Part shown: positions 25,245 through 35,211 of the stretch, one piece after another
Layout of the letters: each line of letters begins with the position of its first letter
How positions within the stretch are numbered: the stretch's first letter is position 1
Source: Hahellaceae bacterium
GTDB lineage: Bacteria > Pseudomonadota > Gammaproteobacteria > Pseudomonadales > Oleiphilaceae
Length of the DNA stretch: 64,000 nucleotides
Direction: 5' to 3'
NCBI GenBank assembly: GCA_016716085.1
Contig: JADJWY010000001.1
Coordinates: forward strand, 310,001-374,000
The notes under the pieces: model-generated
Told to the model about the DNA's origin: nothing
The model's input: the letters and a program-made list of their open reading frames with translations, nothing else
Database searches by the model: none
Translations under genes and position numbers: made by a program

Positions 25245-26185
25245 GCTAAGGCCCTCGACACACGAATGCGGGGATCTGCCCAGCCATACAACAAGTCAAA
25301 GACCAGCACCACCAGAACCAGAAAGGCACCATAAAACACGGTCGTCCCCATGATCACGGTGTAGTCCAGTTGGGCAACTGCCTGAATGAAATAGCGTCCC
25401 AGGCCGGGAATCGCAAACACTTGCTCCACCACAAACCCTCCGGTAGTAATGCTGGTGATCGTCGGCCCCATCACGCTCAGGGCTGGCAGCAAGGCGTTGC
25501 GCAACTGATAGCGAACAAAACAGCGCCAGGGCGGCAGGCCCCTTGCCCGCGCCGCCAGCAGGTAGGGCTGACTGTCGATATCGATGAGACTGCCCCGCAT
25601 CAGACGGGTCAGGTAAGCCATGGTTCCCAGTCCCAGCATCAATGCAGGTGCCCAGACATGCGCGAGCGTCCCCCAACCGGCCACCGGCAACCACTGTTCA
25701 CCTCGCCACTGATTGATCTGCACAATCGCGAGCTGGGCCAGCGCTGCGAAGACGAAACCCGGTACCGACACGGATATCAGCACGGCGACCATCGTCAGAC
25801 GGTCCGGCAGACGGCCACGGTACACGGTGGCGATCGTGGCAAAGATCAGCGCCCCAAAAAAAGCCATGAAAAGAGCCACAATGCCCATGGTGGCAGAGAT
25901 CACAAAGTGTTCACCGATGATGTCATTCACCAGTCGGTTTTGTTGGGTGAATGAGACGCCCAGATCACCCCTAAGCAGATTACCCATGTAGATGAAATAC
26001 TGTTCGAGTAGCGGCTTATCGAGTCCATAGTGTGCCTGTAAATTGGCAAAAATTTCCGGTGAAACGGCCTTTTCGCCCGACAGGGGGTCACCCGGAACCC
26101 AATGCATCGCGAAAAAGGTGGCTGTCGCAACAAACCAGATCGTAATAAAAGCGTACAACAGGCGCTGAATAATATAGCGTTTCAT
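25241..26185 (-). CDS. Peptide ABC transporter permease (OppB-like)
   Basis: 314 residues starting MKRYIIQRLLYAFITIWFV at the ATG at 26185, four bases after the binding-protein stop. Six membrane segments, the N-terminal FAMHWVPGDPL and the EAA-like loop (AARARGLPPWRCFVRYQLRNALLP) are as in OppB/DppB. It forms the membrane channel with the OppC-like subunit. Usual length for the family. Stop and start overlap with the next permease (ATGA). Confidence 0.93.
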   Translation of the reverse strand: MKRYIIQRLLYAFITIWFVATATFFAMHWVPGDPLSGEKAVSPEIFANLQAHYGLDKPLLEQYFIYMGNLLRGDLGVSFTQQNRLVNDIIGEHFVISATMGIVALFMAFFGALIFATIATVYRGRLPDRLTMVAVLISVSVPGFVFAALAQLAIVQINQWRGEQWLPVAGWGTLAHVWAPALMLGLGTMAYLTRLMRGSLIDIDSQPYLLAARARGLPPWRCFVRYQLRNALLPALSVMGPTITSITTGGFVVEQVFAIPGLGRYFIQAVAQLDYTVIMGTTVFYGAFLVLVVLVFDLLYGWADPRIRVSRALA

Positions 26186-26189
26186 AGCG

Positions 26190-27824
26190 TTATGGCGTTT
26201 CCTCAATCCAGGCATAATGGAAGGCCGGATCGGCACCGAAGCGGCGACGCTGAACGCCTTTCAAGCGACTGTCCTTCACATAAATCAGGGCATTCTCATA
26301 GAGCGGCAGTAAGGCCACATCTCGCTGTAACAACGCTTGCAGCTGCCCAAAGGCCGCCAGACGCTCCTGATTGTCGAGCGTCGTTTTGGCCACTTCCAGC
26401 CAACGGTCATACTCCGGGTTGCGATAGCCACCACGGTTGTTCGGATTCCAGGAGGCAAATAAATCGGCAAAGGTCATAGGATCATCGTAGTCAGGTCCCC
26501 AGCCGGTCATGCTGATGTCAAAATCGCCCTGATTTTCCTTGGCAAGACGCTGCTTAAAGATCTGCTTATCGATTTTCAGCGATAAATTCAGCGCGGACTG
26601 AAACACGCTCTGCAGGTACTCAGCCTGCTTCGCCGCACCGGGGGTATCCGAGGTCAACAAATGCAGGGCGGGCGGCGCATCCAGGCCCTTGCGCTGCAGG
26701 AACGCCTGCATTTTCTGCCGCGCCTGGGTCAAATCCGGTGGTCTGACATCGGGGGGATAATGCGCGCGTAGTGATTGTCCCTGACTTTGAATATAGGTCG
26801 GAAACAGGCTGCGAGCGGGTCTGAATCCAGGCAGCGCAATCACCTTATTGACCATTTCATCTGCGTTGAATGCCAGACGAATGGCCTCACGCAGATCGGG
26901 GTCTGAGGTCCAGCGTCCCTCGGCAAAGTTAAAGCGCAAATAAAACAGGTTAGCGACTTCAAACTGGGACAGGGGTAAGCCACGACGCAGCGACAGATCG
27001 AGATTGTCGACGCCGATATCCGTCATGGCAATCGCGCCATCACTGTAGAGATTCATCAGCGCAAGCGGGTCAGAGGTTACATGATCAATGCGGATCTCAT
27101 CCAACTGAATCGAGGCCTGATCCCAGTAGGTTGGGTTTTTGCGCAGTAACAGCCGCGCGCCATGAATCCAGGTATCCAGCTTAAAGGCGCCATTGTAAGC
27201 CTGAAAGCCGGCTTCCGCGGCATAACGACTACCAAAACGTTCCAGATAGTCGGCCCGCACTGGCAGGAAAGTGGCGTAGGCCGTGAGCGCCAGAAAATAA
27301 GCGCAGGGAGCCTCCAGCTCGACGACAAGGGTGTGGTCATCAACCGCGTTTACACCCAGCTGTTCCGCCGGTATCTGGCCTTTATTGATCGCTTCAGCCC
27401 CCCGAATCGGGTAAAGCAAATGAGCATTTGGCGCCGCGGATGCGGGGTTCAATACCGCTTGCCAGGCCGTGACGAAATCCTTCGCGGTCACGGGAACACC
27501 ATCATGCCAGCGAGCGTTCCGGCGCAGATAGAAGGTGACTCGGGTTGCCGTCACCTCCCAACGCTCAGCGACCCCACCGGTCAGCTCGCCGTCTTTGCCA
27601 TAGCGCATCAGACCTTCTTTTACATGACCCAGAATAAAGGATCCGTATTGATCCTGCGTGGTCAACGAGTTGAGCGATGGCGGCTCGCTGGTCAGCGCAA
27701 TGCCGATCGAGCGGGACTGAGGATCGACGCCGCCGGACTCGGCACAGACCTGAAAGGTGCCCGATAGCAGCAAACATAAAACCAGGTAGCGTGCCGACTG
27801 AAAGCGGCCACAATATGACATCAT
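26190..27824 (-). CDS. Periplasmic oligopeptide-binding protein (SBP family 5)
   Basis: 544 residues with a Sec signal peptide (about 1-28) and the family 5 solute-binding fold. Typical stretches are IGIALTSEPPSLNSLTTQD near the N-terminus, GVAERWEVTATRVTFYLR, RWHDGVPVTAKDFVTAWQAVLNP and the C-terminal MTGWGPDYDDPMTFADLF. It resembles OppA/MppA-type proteins and should bind peptides and deliver them to the OppBC-like channel. First gene of a tightly packed operon (binding protein, two permeases, two ATPases, small secreted protein). The start is one of two adjacent ATG codons; the upstream site is weak. Confidence 0.92.
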   Translation of the reverse strand: MMSYCGRFQSARYLVLCLLLSGTFQVCAESGGVDPQSRSIGIALTSEPPSLNSLTTQDQYGSFILGHVKEGLMRYGKDGELTGGVAERWEVTATRVTFYLRRNARWHDGVPVTAKDFVTAWQAVLNPASAAPNAHLLYPIRGAEAINKGQIPAEQLGVNAVDDHTLVVELEAPCAYFLALTAYATFLPVRADYLERFGSRYAAEAGFQAYNGAFKLDTWIHGARLLLRKNPTYWDQASIQLDEIRIDHVTSDPLALMNLYSDGAIAMTDIGVDNLDLSLRRGLPLSQFEVANLFYLRFNFAEGRWTSDPDLREAIRLAFNADEMVNKVIALPGFRPARSLFPTYIQSQGQSLRAHYPPDVRPPDLTQARQKMQAFLQRKGLDAPPALHLLTSDTPGAAKQAEYLQSVFQSALNLSLKIDKQIFKQRLAKENQGDFDISMTGWGPDYDDPMTFADLFASWNPNNRGGYRNPEYDRWLEVAKTTLDNQERLAAFGQLQALLQRDVALLPLYENALIYVKDSRLKGVQRRRFGADPAFHYAWIEETP

Positions 27825-27894
27825 CTGACTAAAAACTCTGTCCCGTTCGGGAGCATGATGGGGTGAATACAGTAAAACAACTACTTAAGCACAG

Positions 27895-28883
27895 TTATTC
27901 ACGTGGATCCAGAGGCAGGACAACGGTGAACGTAGTCCCCTCGCCTTCAACCGACGCAACCTCAATCTTGCCTCGATGCTTTTCCACCAGTCCGTGGCTG
28001 ACGGACAGGCCCAGCCCTGTCCCAACGCCAACCGTTTTGGTGGTAAAAAACGGATCAAAGATTTTTTCCTGAATGCGCCTCGGAATACCCGGACCGTTAT
28101 CTTCTATTTCGACCCTCACCCGGCCCCCTTCCCGCCGGGTACGAACGGTTATCCGACCGGGCCGCTTGACCTCTTTCAGCGCGTGACAGGCATTGACAAT
28201 CAAATTGACAAAAACCTGGGATAGCTGCCCTGAGCTGCAGAAAACGGGGGGAGCTCACACAGATCAAAACAAACTTTGGCAACGTATTTCAATTCATTCC
28301 ACGTGACTTTGACGGTGTTTTCCAATAGCGCGTTCAGATCTTCCGGGCTAAAGGCCGAATCGTTTACCCTGGCAAATGAACGCAGTCCATCGACGATTTC
28401 CCGGACCCGTTTCAGTCCGACCATGGATTCGGACAACAATACCGGCATATCGCCCTTGATGTAGGCGTAGTCTGCCGCTTCCAACTGCTCAATAAGCCAC
28501 GCTTGTTTATCAGGATCGGGCTCGCACTCGATTTGCCCCAACAGCGCAGTCACAAGCTGCTGTAAACTTTCAATGTAATCCTTCAGTGTGGTCAGATTGC
28601 TCAGCACAAATCCAACAGGGTTATTGATTTCATGCGCAACACCTGCAGCCAACTGCCCGAGTGACACCATTTTCTCCGAGTGCACCAGCTGACGCTGTGT
28701 CGTACGTAAGGTGGTGTTCACCGCCTCCAGATCCTTCTGTTTTTGCTGCAGGTGGGTGAACTGACTCTTGATCATCACCAGCGTCGAATAAACTTCGCGC
28801 GTTTTTTCGTCCAACATTTTTTCCGCGATCTGGCGTGCTTTGCGTTCACGCTGATAGGCGACTTTATAGGGATCCGGCTGCAT
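27895..28883 (-). CDS. H-NOX-associated histidine kinase, interrupted by one frameshift
   Basis: Soluble kinase of about 329 residues if the frame is restored. It has an N-terminal coiled-coil (ERKARQIAEKMLDEKTREVY), the phosphoacceptor H-box GVAHEINNPVGFVLSNL with His84, then the HATPase domain with N box NLIVNACHALKE, G1 DNGPGIP and G2 TGLGLSVSHGLVEKH. The first frame ends at 28200 and the ATPase half lies in the next frame. Adding one C to the run of six (G on the plus strand, 28246-28251) restores a perfect reading: LPPVFCSSGQLSQVFVNL. ATG at 28883 with GGGGAGAG upstream overlaps the H-NOX gene by 20 bases. It has no sensor domain of its own, so its input should come from the H-NOX protein. 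Confidence 0.88.
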
Positions 28884-29439
28884 GCTCTCTCCCCGTATCT
28901 GAAAGGCGAACCTGAAGCCGGCAATAGTCATCGCCGCGATGCAGGCATCGATCGTGCAATAGTGTGACCGGGGTAGAGAAATAAAGCGACGCGCCCTGAA
29001 TCAGCCCTTCGCACAATGCACAGAGTCGCCGTTCAGATCGATAGTGCAAGGTCAGATAGTGGTCTCCGCAGGCAACAACGTCGAAGCTCGGCGTATACGC
29101 ATTGGGATGGACTCGACGGACTTCGTCATGAACCCTTTCCTGAATCGAGGCCAGAAAATCGATAAGGCCAGGATCGTCTTCCAGATTAACCGGACAGTAT
29201 TTCATCAAATGCGCAAACAGGTATTCACCGAATAGCCGGACTAACTGTTGAGCGTCTTTATCCAGCAATCGGCTTACGGTCGTAATCAGCTGAAAAAGTT
29301 CGGCGTCGTCATATTCCGCCGCGGTCGTGTAGGCCCCCTCACTCACAGGATTGGCTTTTTCAAGGACCGCGTTCCAGAAGGCCATCCCCTCCCGCTCAAT
29401 GACCATGTCACTGAAGGTGGTGTAGATAATCCCCAGCAT
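28864..29439 (-). CDS. H-NOX heme nitric oxide sensor
   Basis: 191 residues of the H-NOX (HNOB) family. It starts MLGIIYTTFSDMV and has the proximal heme-ligand histidine in the IQERVHDEV helix (His104) and the invariant YxSxR heme-propionate motif (Tyr133, Ser135, Arg137 in YRSERR). Four cysteines near the C-terminus (Cys140, Cys143, Cys165, Cys173) match the zinc-binding or redox site seen in some H-NOX proteins. These proteins bind NO at sub-nanomolar levels and control a partner kinase or cyclase. It overlaps the kinase gene, the usual bacterial pairing. It faces away from the response regulator gene. Confidence 0.95.
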   Translation of the reverse strand: MLGIIYTTFSDMVIEREGMAFWNAVLEKANPVSEGAYTTAAEYDDAELFQLITTVSRLLDKDAQQLVRLFGEYLFAHLMKYCPVNLEDDPGLIDFLASIQERVHDEVRRVHPNAYTPSFDVVACGDHYLTLHYRSERRLCALCEGLIQGASLYFSTPVTLLHDRCLHRGDDYCRLQVRLSDTGREHAAGSL

Positions 29440-29553
29440 GTTGTTCTCCGCACCGATACAGGTTTGTTTTTATAGGTGTCCTTTCCATTTGTAACACCAC
29501 TAGACTGTCAAATGAGCGGCAGGTTTCACCAAGACAGTAACAGGAATCCACGC

Positions 29554-30855
29554 GTGAACGACACTCAGAAAACTTACCGTGTTCTGGCGGTAGATGATGA
29601 ACCCGGCATCCTCAGTGCACTGCAACGGCAATTGCGCAAAACTGCCTTCGAATGGGTCACGGTTGACAGTGGCAAAGAAGCCCTGACACTGCTGGCAAAC
29701 GAGCGTTTTCAGCTCATCATTTCCGACATGCGCATGCCCGAGATGGATGGCGCCGAGTTTCTCGGTCGGGTAAAAGCAGAATGGCCCGACACCGTGCGGA
29801 TACTTCTCACCGGCTATTCAGAAATGGAGGCGACCGTTAAAGCCATCAATGATGGCGGTATCTTCAGTTACCTGTCGAAACCCTGGGAACGCGAGGAGCT
29901 TCTGGCCCTGCTCGAGCGTGCGGCGCAACACTACCAGCTCCATCGTAATCGCCAGGTTCGCCTGGTTAAAGCCAACCGCAAAGCACAGGCGCTGGAAGAC
30001 AGTCACAAAGCATTGTCGCAAAAACTCGCCGAGTCAGAAGATGCGGTTGCACGCAGCAAAGCTTTCGTCGATATGGCCCGCCAGGAAATTGAACTCGCCT
30101 ACGACACGGCGGTCGAAGTCTTTGCCAATCTCATTGACCTGAAAACGCCGGGCGAAACCGGTATCAACCGGGAAGTCGCCCAGTGCGCGCAATTCCTGGC
30201 AACGGTGATGGGGCTTCCACCGACCGAGCAACGGAACGTCCGGTTGGCAGGCATGCTTTATAATGTCGGAAAGATTGGTCTCCCGGCTGCATTGATCACG
30301 CAACCGGAACAGCAGCTGAACGACAACGAACTGAAACAGTTCCGACGCTACCCAAAGCTCGGTGAGAGCGCCCTGCTCGCCCTGACACCCCTCAATCAGG
30401 TGACCCAACTGATCGCGCTGCATCGGGAATGTCTCAACGGCAGCGGCTTTCCGATGGGCCTTTCGCAAACTGCCCTGCCGCCCGGCGCCCGCATCCTCAG
30501 TGTCTCAGTCTGCTTCAGGGAATAGTGTAAAGGACGTCGTGACGGGCCGGTTTACGGAGAGTCCGACGCCATTGACTGGCTACGCGCGCACGGTCGCCAA
30601 TATGACCCGGAGGTGGTGCACCATCTGGCCGCCCTGCTTTCAGAGCAGGCCGCACTGGACGCCGCTGAGCGCAAGCAGGCGGTGTCAAGCTATGCACTGC
30701 AACCCGGCATGATTCTGGCGCGGGATCTTCATTCGACGAATGGCATTCTGCTGCTAAGCAAAGGGCATCGGCTGGATCCATTACTGATCAGTAAACTGGT
30801 TGGGATGGAATCGCAACTGGCCGATGAGATTTTGATTATTGACGAAAGCGTATAA
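29554..30855 (+). CDS. Response regulator with degenerate HD-GYP domain (HnoD-like), interrupted
   Basis: About 433 residues. The receiver domain has DD acidic residues (14-15), phosphoacceptor Asp58 in IISDMRMPEMDG and Lys in YLSKPW. A coiled-coil linker and an HD-GYP-type domain follow, but key residues are gone: the metal-binding HD in LHDxGK reads LYNVGK, and HHExxDGSGYP reads HRECLNGSGFP. It should not hydrolyse c-di-GMP. In Shewanella, HnoD is a response regulator of this degenerate type that acts with an H-NOX/kinase pair. GTG at 29554 has AGGA upstream. An in-frame TAG at 30523 splits it. The downstream part continues in the same frame to 30855 with clear coding character (GRRDGPVYGESDAIDWL). 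A plus-one near 30523 and a minus-one near 30528 would remove the stop. Confidence 0.82.
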
Positions 30856-30960
30856 GGACAATTCACGCTCATTCGTACTGCATATTTGTGATACATTTCG
30901 TAACCAATTGTATCCAACTTCAGGGATAATCGCCGAAGCGGTGATTTATTACAGGACGTT

Positions 30961-33900
30961 ATGCAGAAGTTTCTTGTTTCCGTTGCACTTTTATTATCTC
31001 TGGCAGGCTGTGGCAGCTCAGTCGACGTAGACCCGCGCGAGTCAACCGGGCAGCCGGTCATCACCCCCGCAGCCGGGCGCTATGACGGCGACATTCTGGT
31101 CGAGATTAATCCGGCGGAATCCAACCCAGACGCCGTAATCTACTACACCACCGACGGCACGACTCCCAGCAGCCGCTCCCGCCGCTTCACGGAGGCCTTC
31201 AGTTTAACCGAGTCGGCAACCATTAAGGCGATCAGCATTGCGCCGGACCTGCCTGCCAGTCGGATTACACGGGCCGACTTTCAGATCGGTGCACCGATCA
31301 CTGACCCTGAGGGTACGGTAGATGCACCGCAAATTTTTCCACCCGGTGGTGAATTCGCCGATGCCCAGCTGGTGGAGCTCAGCTCGGCAACGGCGGGCGC
31401 CGCTATTCACTACACGATAGATGGATCGACACCCACAGTGTCGAGTCCGGTCTATTCTGAACCACTGCGCCTGACCGACTCGCGCACGCTGAAAGCATTT
31501 GCAACGGCGGAAGGCATGACGGATAGCCTCTTAAGCGCTGCAACCTTCCGCATTGGGAATGCACTGCCAATCTGGCAGGCCCTGGCTGATCAAACACTCA
31601 CTGCGGGTGTCGCCAGCGTGATCGCTGTCGCGGCAACCGATCCGGATGGCGCAGCCCCCTTACTCTCAGCCGATATTTCTGCCCTGCCCGGTAGCCCTAC
31701 CTTCACAGCCGCAGACAATGGCACGGCTACACTGTCCTGGACGCCACCAGCCAACCTGTCAGGCACCTTTAGCATAACCTTACGCGCAGCCGATGTACGC
31801 TTTGCCAATCGTATCGTAGAGCAGGTGCTTACCCTGATCGTGCAGCCCACTCAACAGACGGGCACCGTCTCAACACCGGTCATCTCACCCGCTGGTGGCC
31901 TGTTTGAAGGTGCGCAGGTGATCACTTTATCAAGCGCAACGCCAGGTGCTGCGCTCTATTACACACTTGACGGCTCTGTTCCGACGAGCAGCTCCACGCG
32001 CTACAGCAGTGCATTTACGCTCTCAAACTCGGCCACGCTCAACGTGCTGGGCTTAAAAGACGGCCTTAACGCCAGTCCCATTAGCAGCGCCTCTTTCACC
32101 ATTGGCAACCAGGCACCCGTCTGGACCACACCCACAGCTCAAACCGTTGAGGAATTGTCGACGATTGATCTGACGCTAAGTGCTACCGATGCCGATGGCA
32201 CGACGCCAATCCTCACGACCAATCTGAGTGCGTTGCCAGGAACCCCGACCTTTACGGATAACGGCAACGGCACAGCACGACTGACATGGATGCCTCCCGC
32301 AGGTAGCGAAGGATCATACACGCTGACGCTGACGGCGACAGACGGACGCTTTGCGGGCAGCCAGTCTGCAACGACCTTACAAATCACCGTCACGAGCGCC
32401 GAGGAAACTGCCGTTGCCCAGCCAGTCATCAGCCCCAATGGAGGCAGTTTTCTCTCCAGTCAGCAAGTGACCCTGACGACGGACACCGCCGACGCCTCTA
32501 TTTATTACACCTTGGATGGAACCACGCCTACCTCAGGCTCAACGCTTTACACGGCCCCTTTCATGTTGACTGAAAGTGCTGAAATACGTGTGATTGGTAT
32601 CAAAGTGGGCAATAGCGACAGCTCCGTCGCTGAGGCAAGCTTCAGCATTGGCAACCAAAACCCAATTTGGGCGACACTTCCCCCTGCAACGGTGGTAGAG
32701 GGTGACACCTTGACACTTACGCTCAGCGCCAGCGATGCGGATGGTACCCCCCCCGCATTGAGCGCCGACCTGTCCAACCTGACAGGTGGCCCCGTGTTTA
32801 CGGATAAAGGCAATGGCAGTGCGACACTGCGTTGGAAGGCGCCTGCAGCAAGCGCGGGAGACTACACAGTGGAACTGACCGCCAGCGATGCCCGCTTCAG
32901 CGATGTTAAAGTCACTCAGCTACTCACGATCACTGTGGAAGCAGCACCGATAGAAGTCGATGGCGATGCATTTCTTCAGTCTTTCTACAGTGACGGGAAG
33001 ATTGTTATGGAGGCCGAGCACTATGCTGCGCTGAAGTCTTCTGCCAATAGCCATGCCTGGGTTAGTCAATCTACTTTGGGCGGAAAACCTGCCAGCGACA
33101 ACTTCGGCTCCGCAGACAAAGTCATGGTCGTCTCCCCCGAGAATGAGATCAACTACACCAATTTCGCCCGCGATGGCGCGCGTATGGACTACCTCATCGA
33201 TGTCAGAAAAACTGGCACTTACTATGTATGGATACGCGGCATCACAAAAGACGCATCTTATGCGGTGCACTTCGGCACCAACGGCGAGGCCAGTTCCAGT
33301 GCCCGCGACGTCACAGGATTGCTTTCCAATGGCAACTGGGGTTGGACTAATGCGCGTAGAGGAACGAGTCAGGTTGCCAGTGTCACTTTTTCAGAAACTG
33401 GGGAACAAACCCTGAATATCTGGATGGAGCGAGCAGGTGTAACGATAGATAAAATTCTTCTGACGCCCGACGACGAATTTGTCCCTAAAGGCTTCGGTCC
33501 TCAGGAAAATGCGCGCGGCACACTGCCCACCTATCCCGTCACCGCTGACAGTCATCTCTACAGCTGGAACTTTAATGAAGACCCGGCCTATGGAAAAGCG
33601 GTCGACGCCGTCGGCAAAAAAAATCTGACCTGTTCACAGTGTCCCGCTTCAGTCAGTTCTCTGGAAAAAAAGGCGTTCAGTTTTGGTGGCGCACAGAGCC
33701 TGACCCTGGCCGCCCAGGGCAATCTCAATTTTGCCAAAGACCAGGGGTTTGCCGTCGAGACCATGATTCGAACGACGGACGCCTGTAATACTGCGCAGCA
33801 AATCGTTGGCCGGTCGGACGGTAATACCGGGAGAATCTGGTATCTGGCCTGTGAGTCTGGCAAAGCGGTTGCCTATGCGGCTGACACGACAGCCGGTAGC

Positions 33901-35082
33901 GCCCGCAAGCTAACCTCATCTCAAACGATTGCCGATGGAAAATGGCATCATGTTGCGCTAATCGTCGACCCCATCTTTGATGAGCTGAGGCTTTATATTG
34001 ATGGAGAGGAAGACGAAGTTGGTGCACTGAATGTGGAAAATGCGTTTACATCCACGGCGCCCCTTACCGTGGGAGGAGGCAATGCTGCTGGTGCACCGGC
34101 AAGCTTCCGAGGAGAGCTGGATAGCCTGGCGATTCACAACCGGCCGCTTAGAGCCGATGAAATTCAGCGACATGCCGATATGGTAGACAAAGGACTCATC
34201 AAAGATTTGTGGGGTTGCGAGACGCCCGTTCGGATCATGCCATTAGGAGACAGTATTACGGCCGGAACCAATGCGGGTGGCGCGGAGCGGTGGGGAAGTT
34301 ACCGTCCCTTCCTTTACGAGTCGCTTCTGGTGTCGGGATATAGCGTCGATTTCGTTGGAAGTTATACTGGTCGCCTGGACGATGAGCCGGATCTTCAACA
34401 TGAAGGTTGGCCAGGCATTCTACCTGTAAAGGTGGCCAACGTAATTGACGGCTGGCTAGAAATGAACCCACCCGAACTGGTTCTGATGCATTTGGGAACC
34501 AATGGCATGTCCAGCAGCTCAGCCAGCCAGGTCAATACGGTAATCAGCCGTATACAGAGCAACGCTCCCGGCGTTCCTGTGGTCGTCGGAAAAATCATCA
34601 ACCGCCAAACCTATCACAGCCCAACCAGTGCCTTTAATACTGATCTGGGAACATTGGTCAATAGTCGCATTGCCAGCGGCGAGCGCCTCTATCTGGTTGA
34701 TCACGAGCCGGTGATTGATTACGCGAGCGATATGTATGACAACCTGCATGTCAAAGCCAGCGGCGCCGAAAAAATGGCCATCGTCTGGCTGGACGCCCTG
34801 TACGATATCCTGCCACGCTGCCGCGCTGCCGCCCCCTCGCTTCTGCCTAAGTCAGGCCTGAAGGGGACGCCCGGTTCAACCTTCCGGTTCTGGCCTCCGG
34901 TGAGTGGTCACCCGATTGGCACTTTCAGTCTTGAAAGCAAGCCTGCCGGCATGCAGATCAATCCAAAAACCGGCGAAATCCGTTGGAACAACGCAACGGC
35001 CGGCAACCAGTCGTTTAAAGTGAAAGTCAGCAACAGTAAAGGAAACAATACCCGAACCTACACGGTTAATATTTCCAATTAG
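30961..35082 (+). CDS. Giant multidomain lipoprotein with SGNH/GDSL esterase domain
   Basis: 1373 residues. Lipobox LAGC with Cys17. Domains in order: chitobiase C-terminal-like repeats (IYYTTDGTTPS type) at about 31-110, 122-199, 305-382 and 488-564; Ig-like putative repeats (ATDADGTTPIL ... GNGTARLTWMPP) at about 200-294, 383-478 and 565-660; a CBM-like beta-sandwich at about 669-840; a LamG/concanavalin-like domain at about 859-1077; an SGNH hydrolase at about 1089-1287; and a final Ig-like segment. The hydrolase has Ser1098 in LGDSIT, the HLGTNG block and the Asp1260-His1263 pair in DNLHV. It resembles CE3-type acetylxylan esterases, so deacetylation of a polysaccharide is plausible but unproven. 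Monocistronic, no terminator seen. Confidence 0.88.
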   Translation: MQKFLVSVALLLSLAGCGSSVDVDPRESTGQPVITPAAGRYDGDILVEINPAESNPDAVIYYTTDGTTPSSRSRRFTEAFSLTESATIKAISIAPDLPASRITRADFQIGAPITDPEGTVDAPQIFPPGGEFADAQLVELSSATAGAAIHYTIDGSTPTVSSPVYSEPLRLTDSRTLKAFATAEGMTDSLLSAATFRIGNALPIWQALADQTLTAGVASVIAVAATDPDGAAPLLSADISALPGSPTFTAADNGTATLSWTPPANLSGTFSITLRAADVRFANRIVEQVLTLIVQPTQQTGTVSTPVISPAGGLFEGAQVITLSSATPGAALYYTLDGSVPTSSSTRYSSAFTLSNSATLNVLGLKDGLNASPISSASFTIGNQAPVWTTPTAQTVEELSTIDLTLSATDADGTTPILTTNLSALPGTPTFTDNGNGTARLTWMPPAGSEGSYTLTLTATDGRFAGSQSATTLQITVTSAEETAVAQPVISPNGGSFLSSQQVTLTTDTADASIYYTLDGTTPTSGSTLYTAPFMLTESAEIRVIGIKVGNSDSSVAEASFSIGNQNPIWATLPPATVVEGDTLTLTLSASDADGTPPALSADLSNLTGGPVFTDKGNGSATLRWKAPAASAGDYTVELTASDARFSDVKVTQLLTITVEAAPIEVDGDAFLQSFYSDGKIVMEAEHYAALKSSANSHAWVSQSTLGGKPASDNFGSADKVMVVSPENEINYTNFARDGARMDYLIDVRKTGTYYVWIRGITKDASYAVHFGTNGEASSSARDVTGLLSNGNWGWTNARRGTSQVASVTFSETGEQTLNIWMERAGVTIDKILLTPDDEFVPKGFGPQENARGTLPTYPVTADSHLYSWNFNEDPAYGKAVDAVGKKNLTCSQCPASVSSLEKKAFSFGGAQSLTLAAQGNLNFAKDQGFAVETMIRTTDACNTAQQIVGRSDGNTGRIWYLACESGKAVAYAADTTAGSARKLTSSQTIADGKWHHVALIVDPIFDELRLYIDGEEDEVGALNVENAFTSTAPLTVGGGNAAGAPASFRGELDSLAIHNRPLRADEIQRHADMVDKGLIKDLWGCETPVRIMPLGDSITAGTNAGGAERWGSYRPFLYESLLVSGYSVDFVGSYTGRLDDEPDLQHEGWPGILPVKVANVIDGWLEMNPPELVLMHLGTNGMSSSSASQVNTVISRIQSNAPGVPVVVGKIINRQTYHSPTSAFNTDLGTLVNSRIASGERLYLVDHEPVIDYASDMYDNLHVKASGAEKMAIVWLDALYDILPRCRAAAPSLLPKSGLKGTPGSTFRFWPPVSGHPIGTFSLESKPAGMQINPKTGEIRWNNATAGNQSFKVKVSNSKGNNTRTYTVNISN

Positions 35083-35211
35083 GGTTGTGTGGGGCGTGTG
35101 CATAGGTAGAACTCGCGAGCGTTTTACCCCGCCAGCCCCCTAGAGCTCAAACTGATCAGACGTTAAACTGAACAGACTGCCAAAAAAGACAAGAAACTGA
35201 ATGGGTTACCG

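Noticed and set aside
30500..30712. Plus-strand frame of 70 codons
   Set aside because: It is a shifted reading of the HD-GYP regulator; the regulator frame has family-like sequence on both sides.
29554..30855. Calling the HD-GYP domain an active c-di-GMP phosphodiesterase
   Set aside because: The HD pair and GYP motif residues are replaced, so catalysis is not expected.
31590..32813. Minus-strand frames with repeated Val/Ser/Ala-rich sequences
   Set aside because: Shadows of the Ig-like repeats of the large lipoprotein; no ribosome sites and no independent character.
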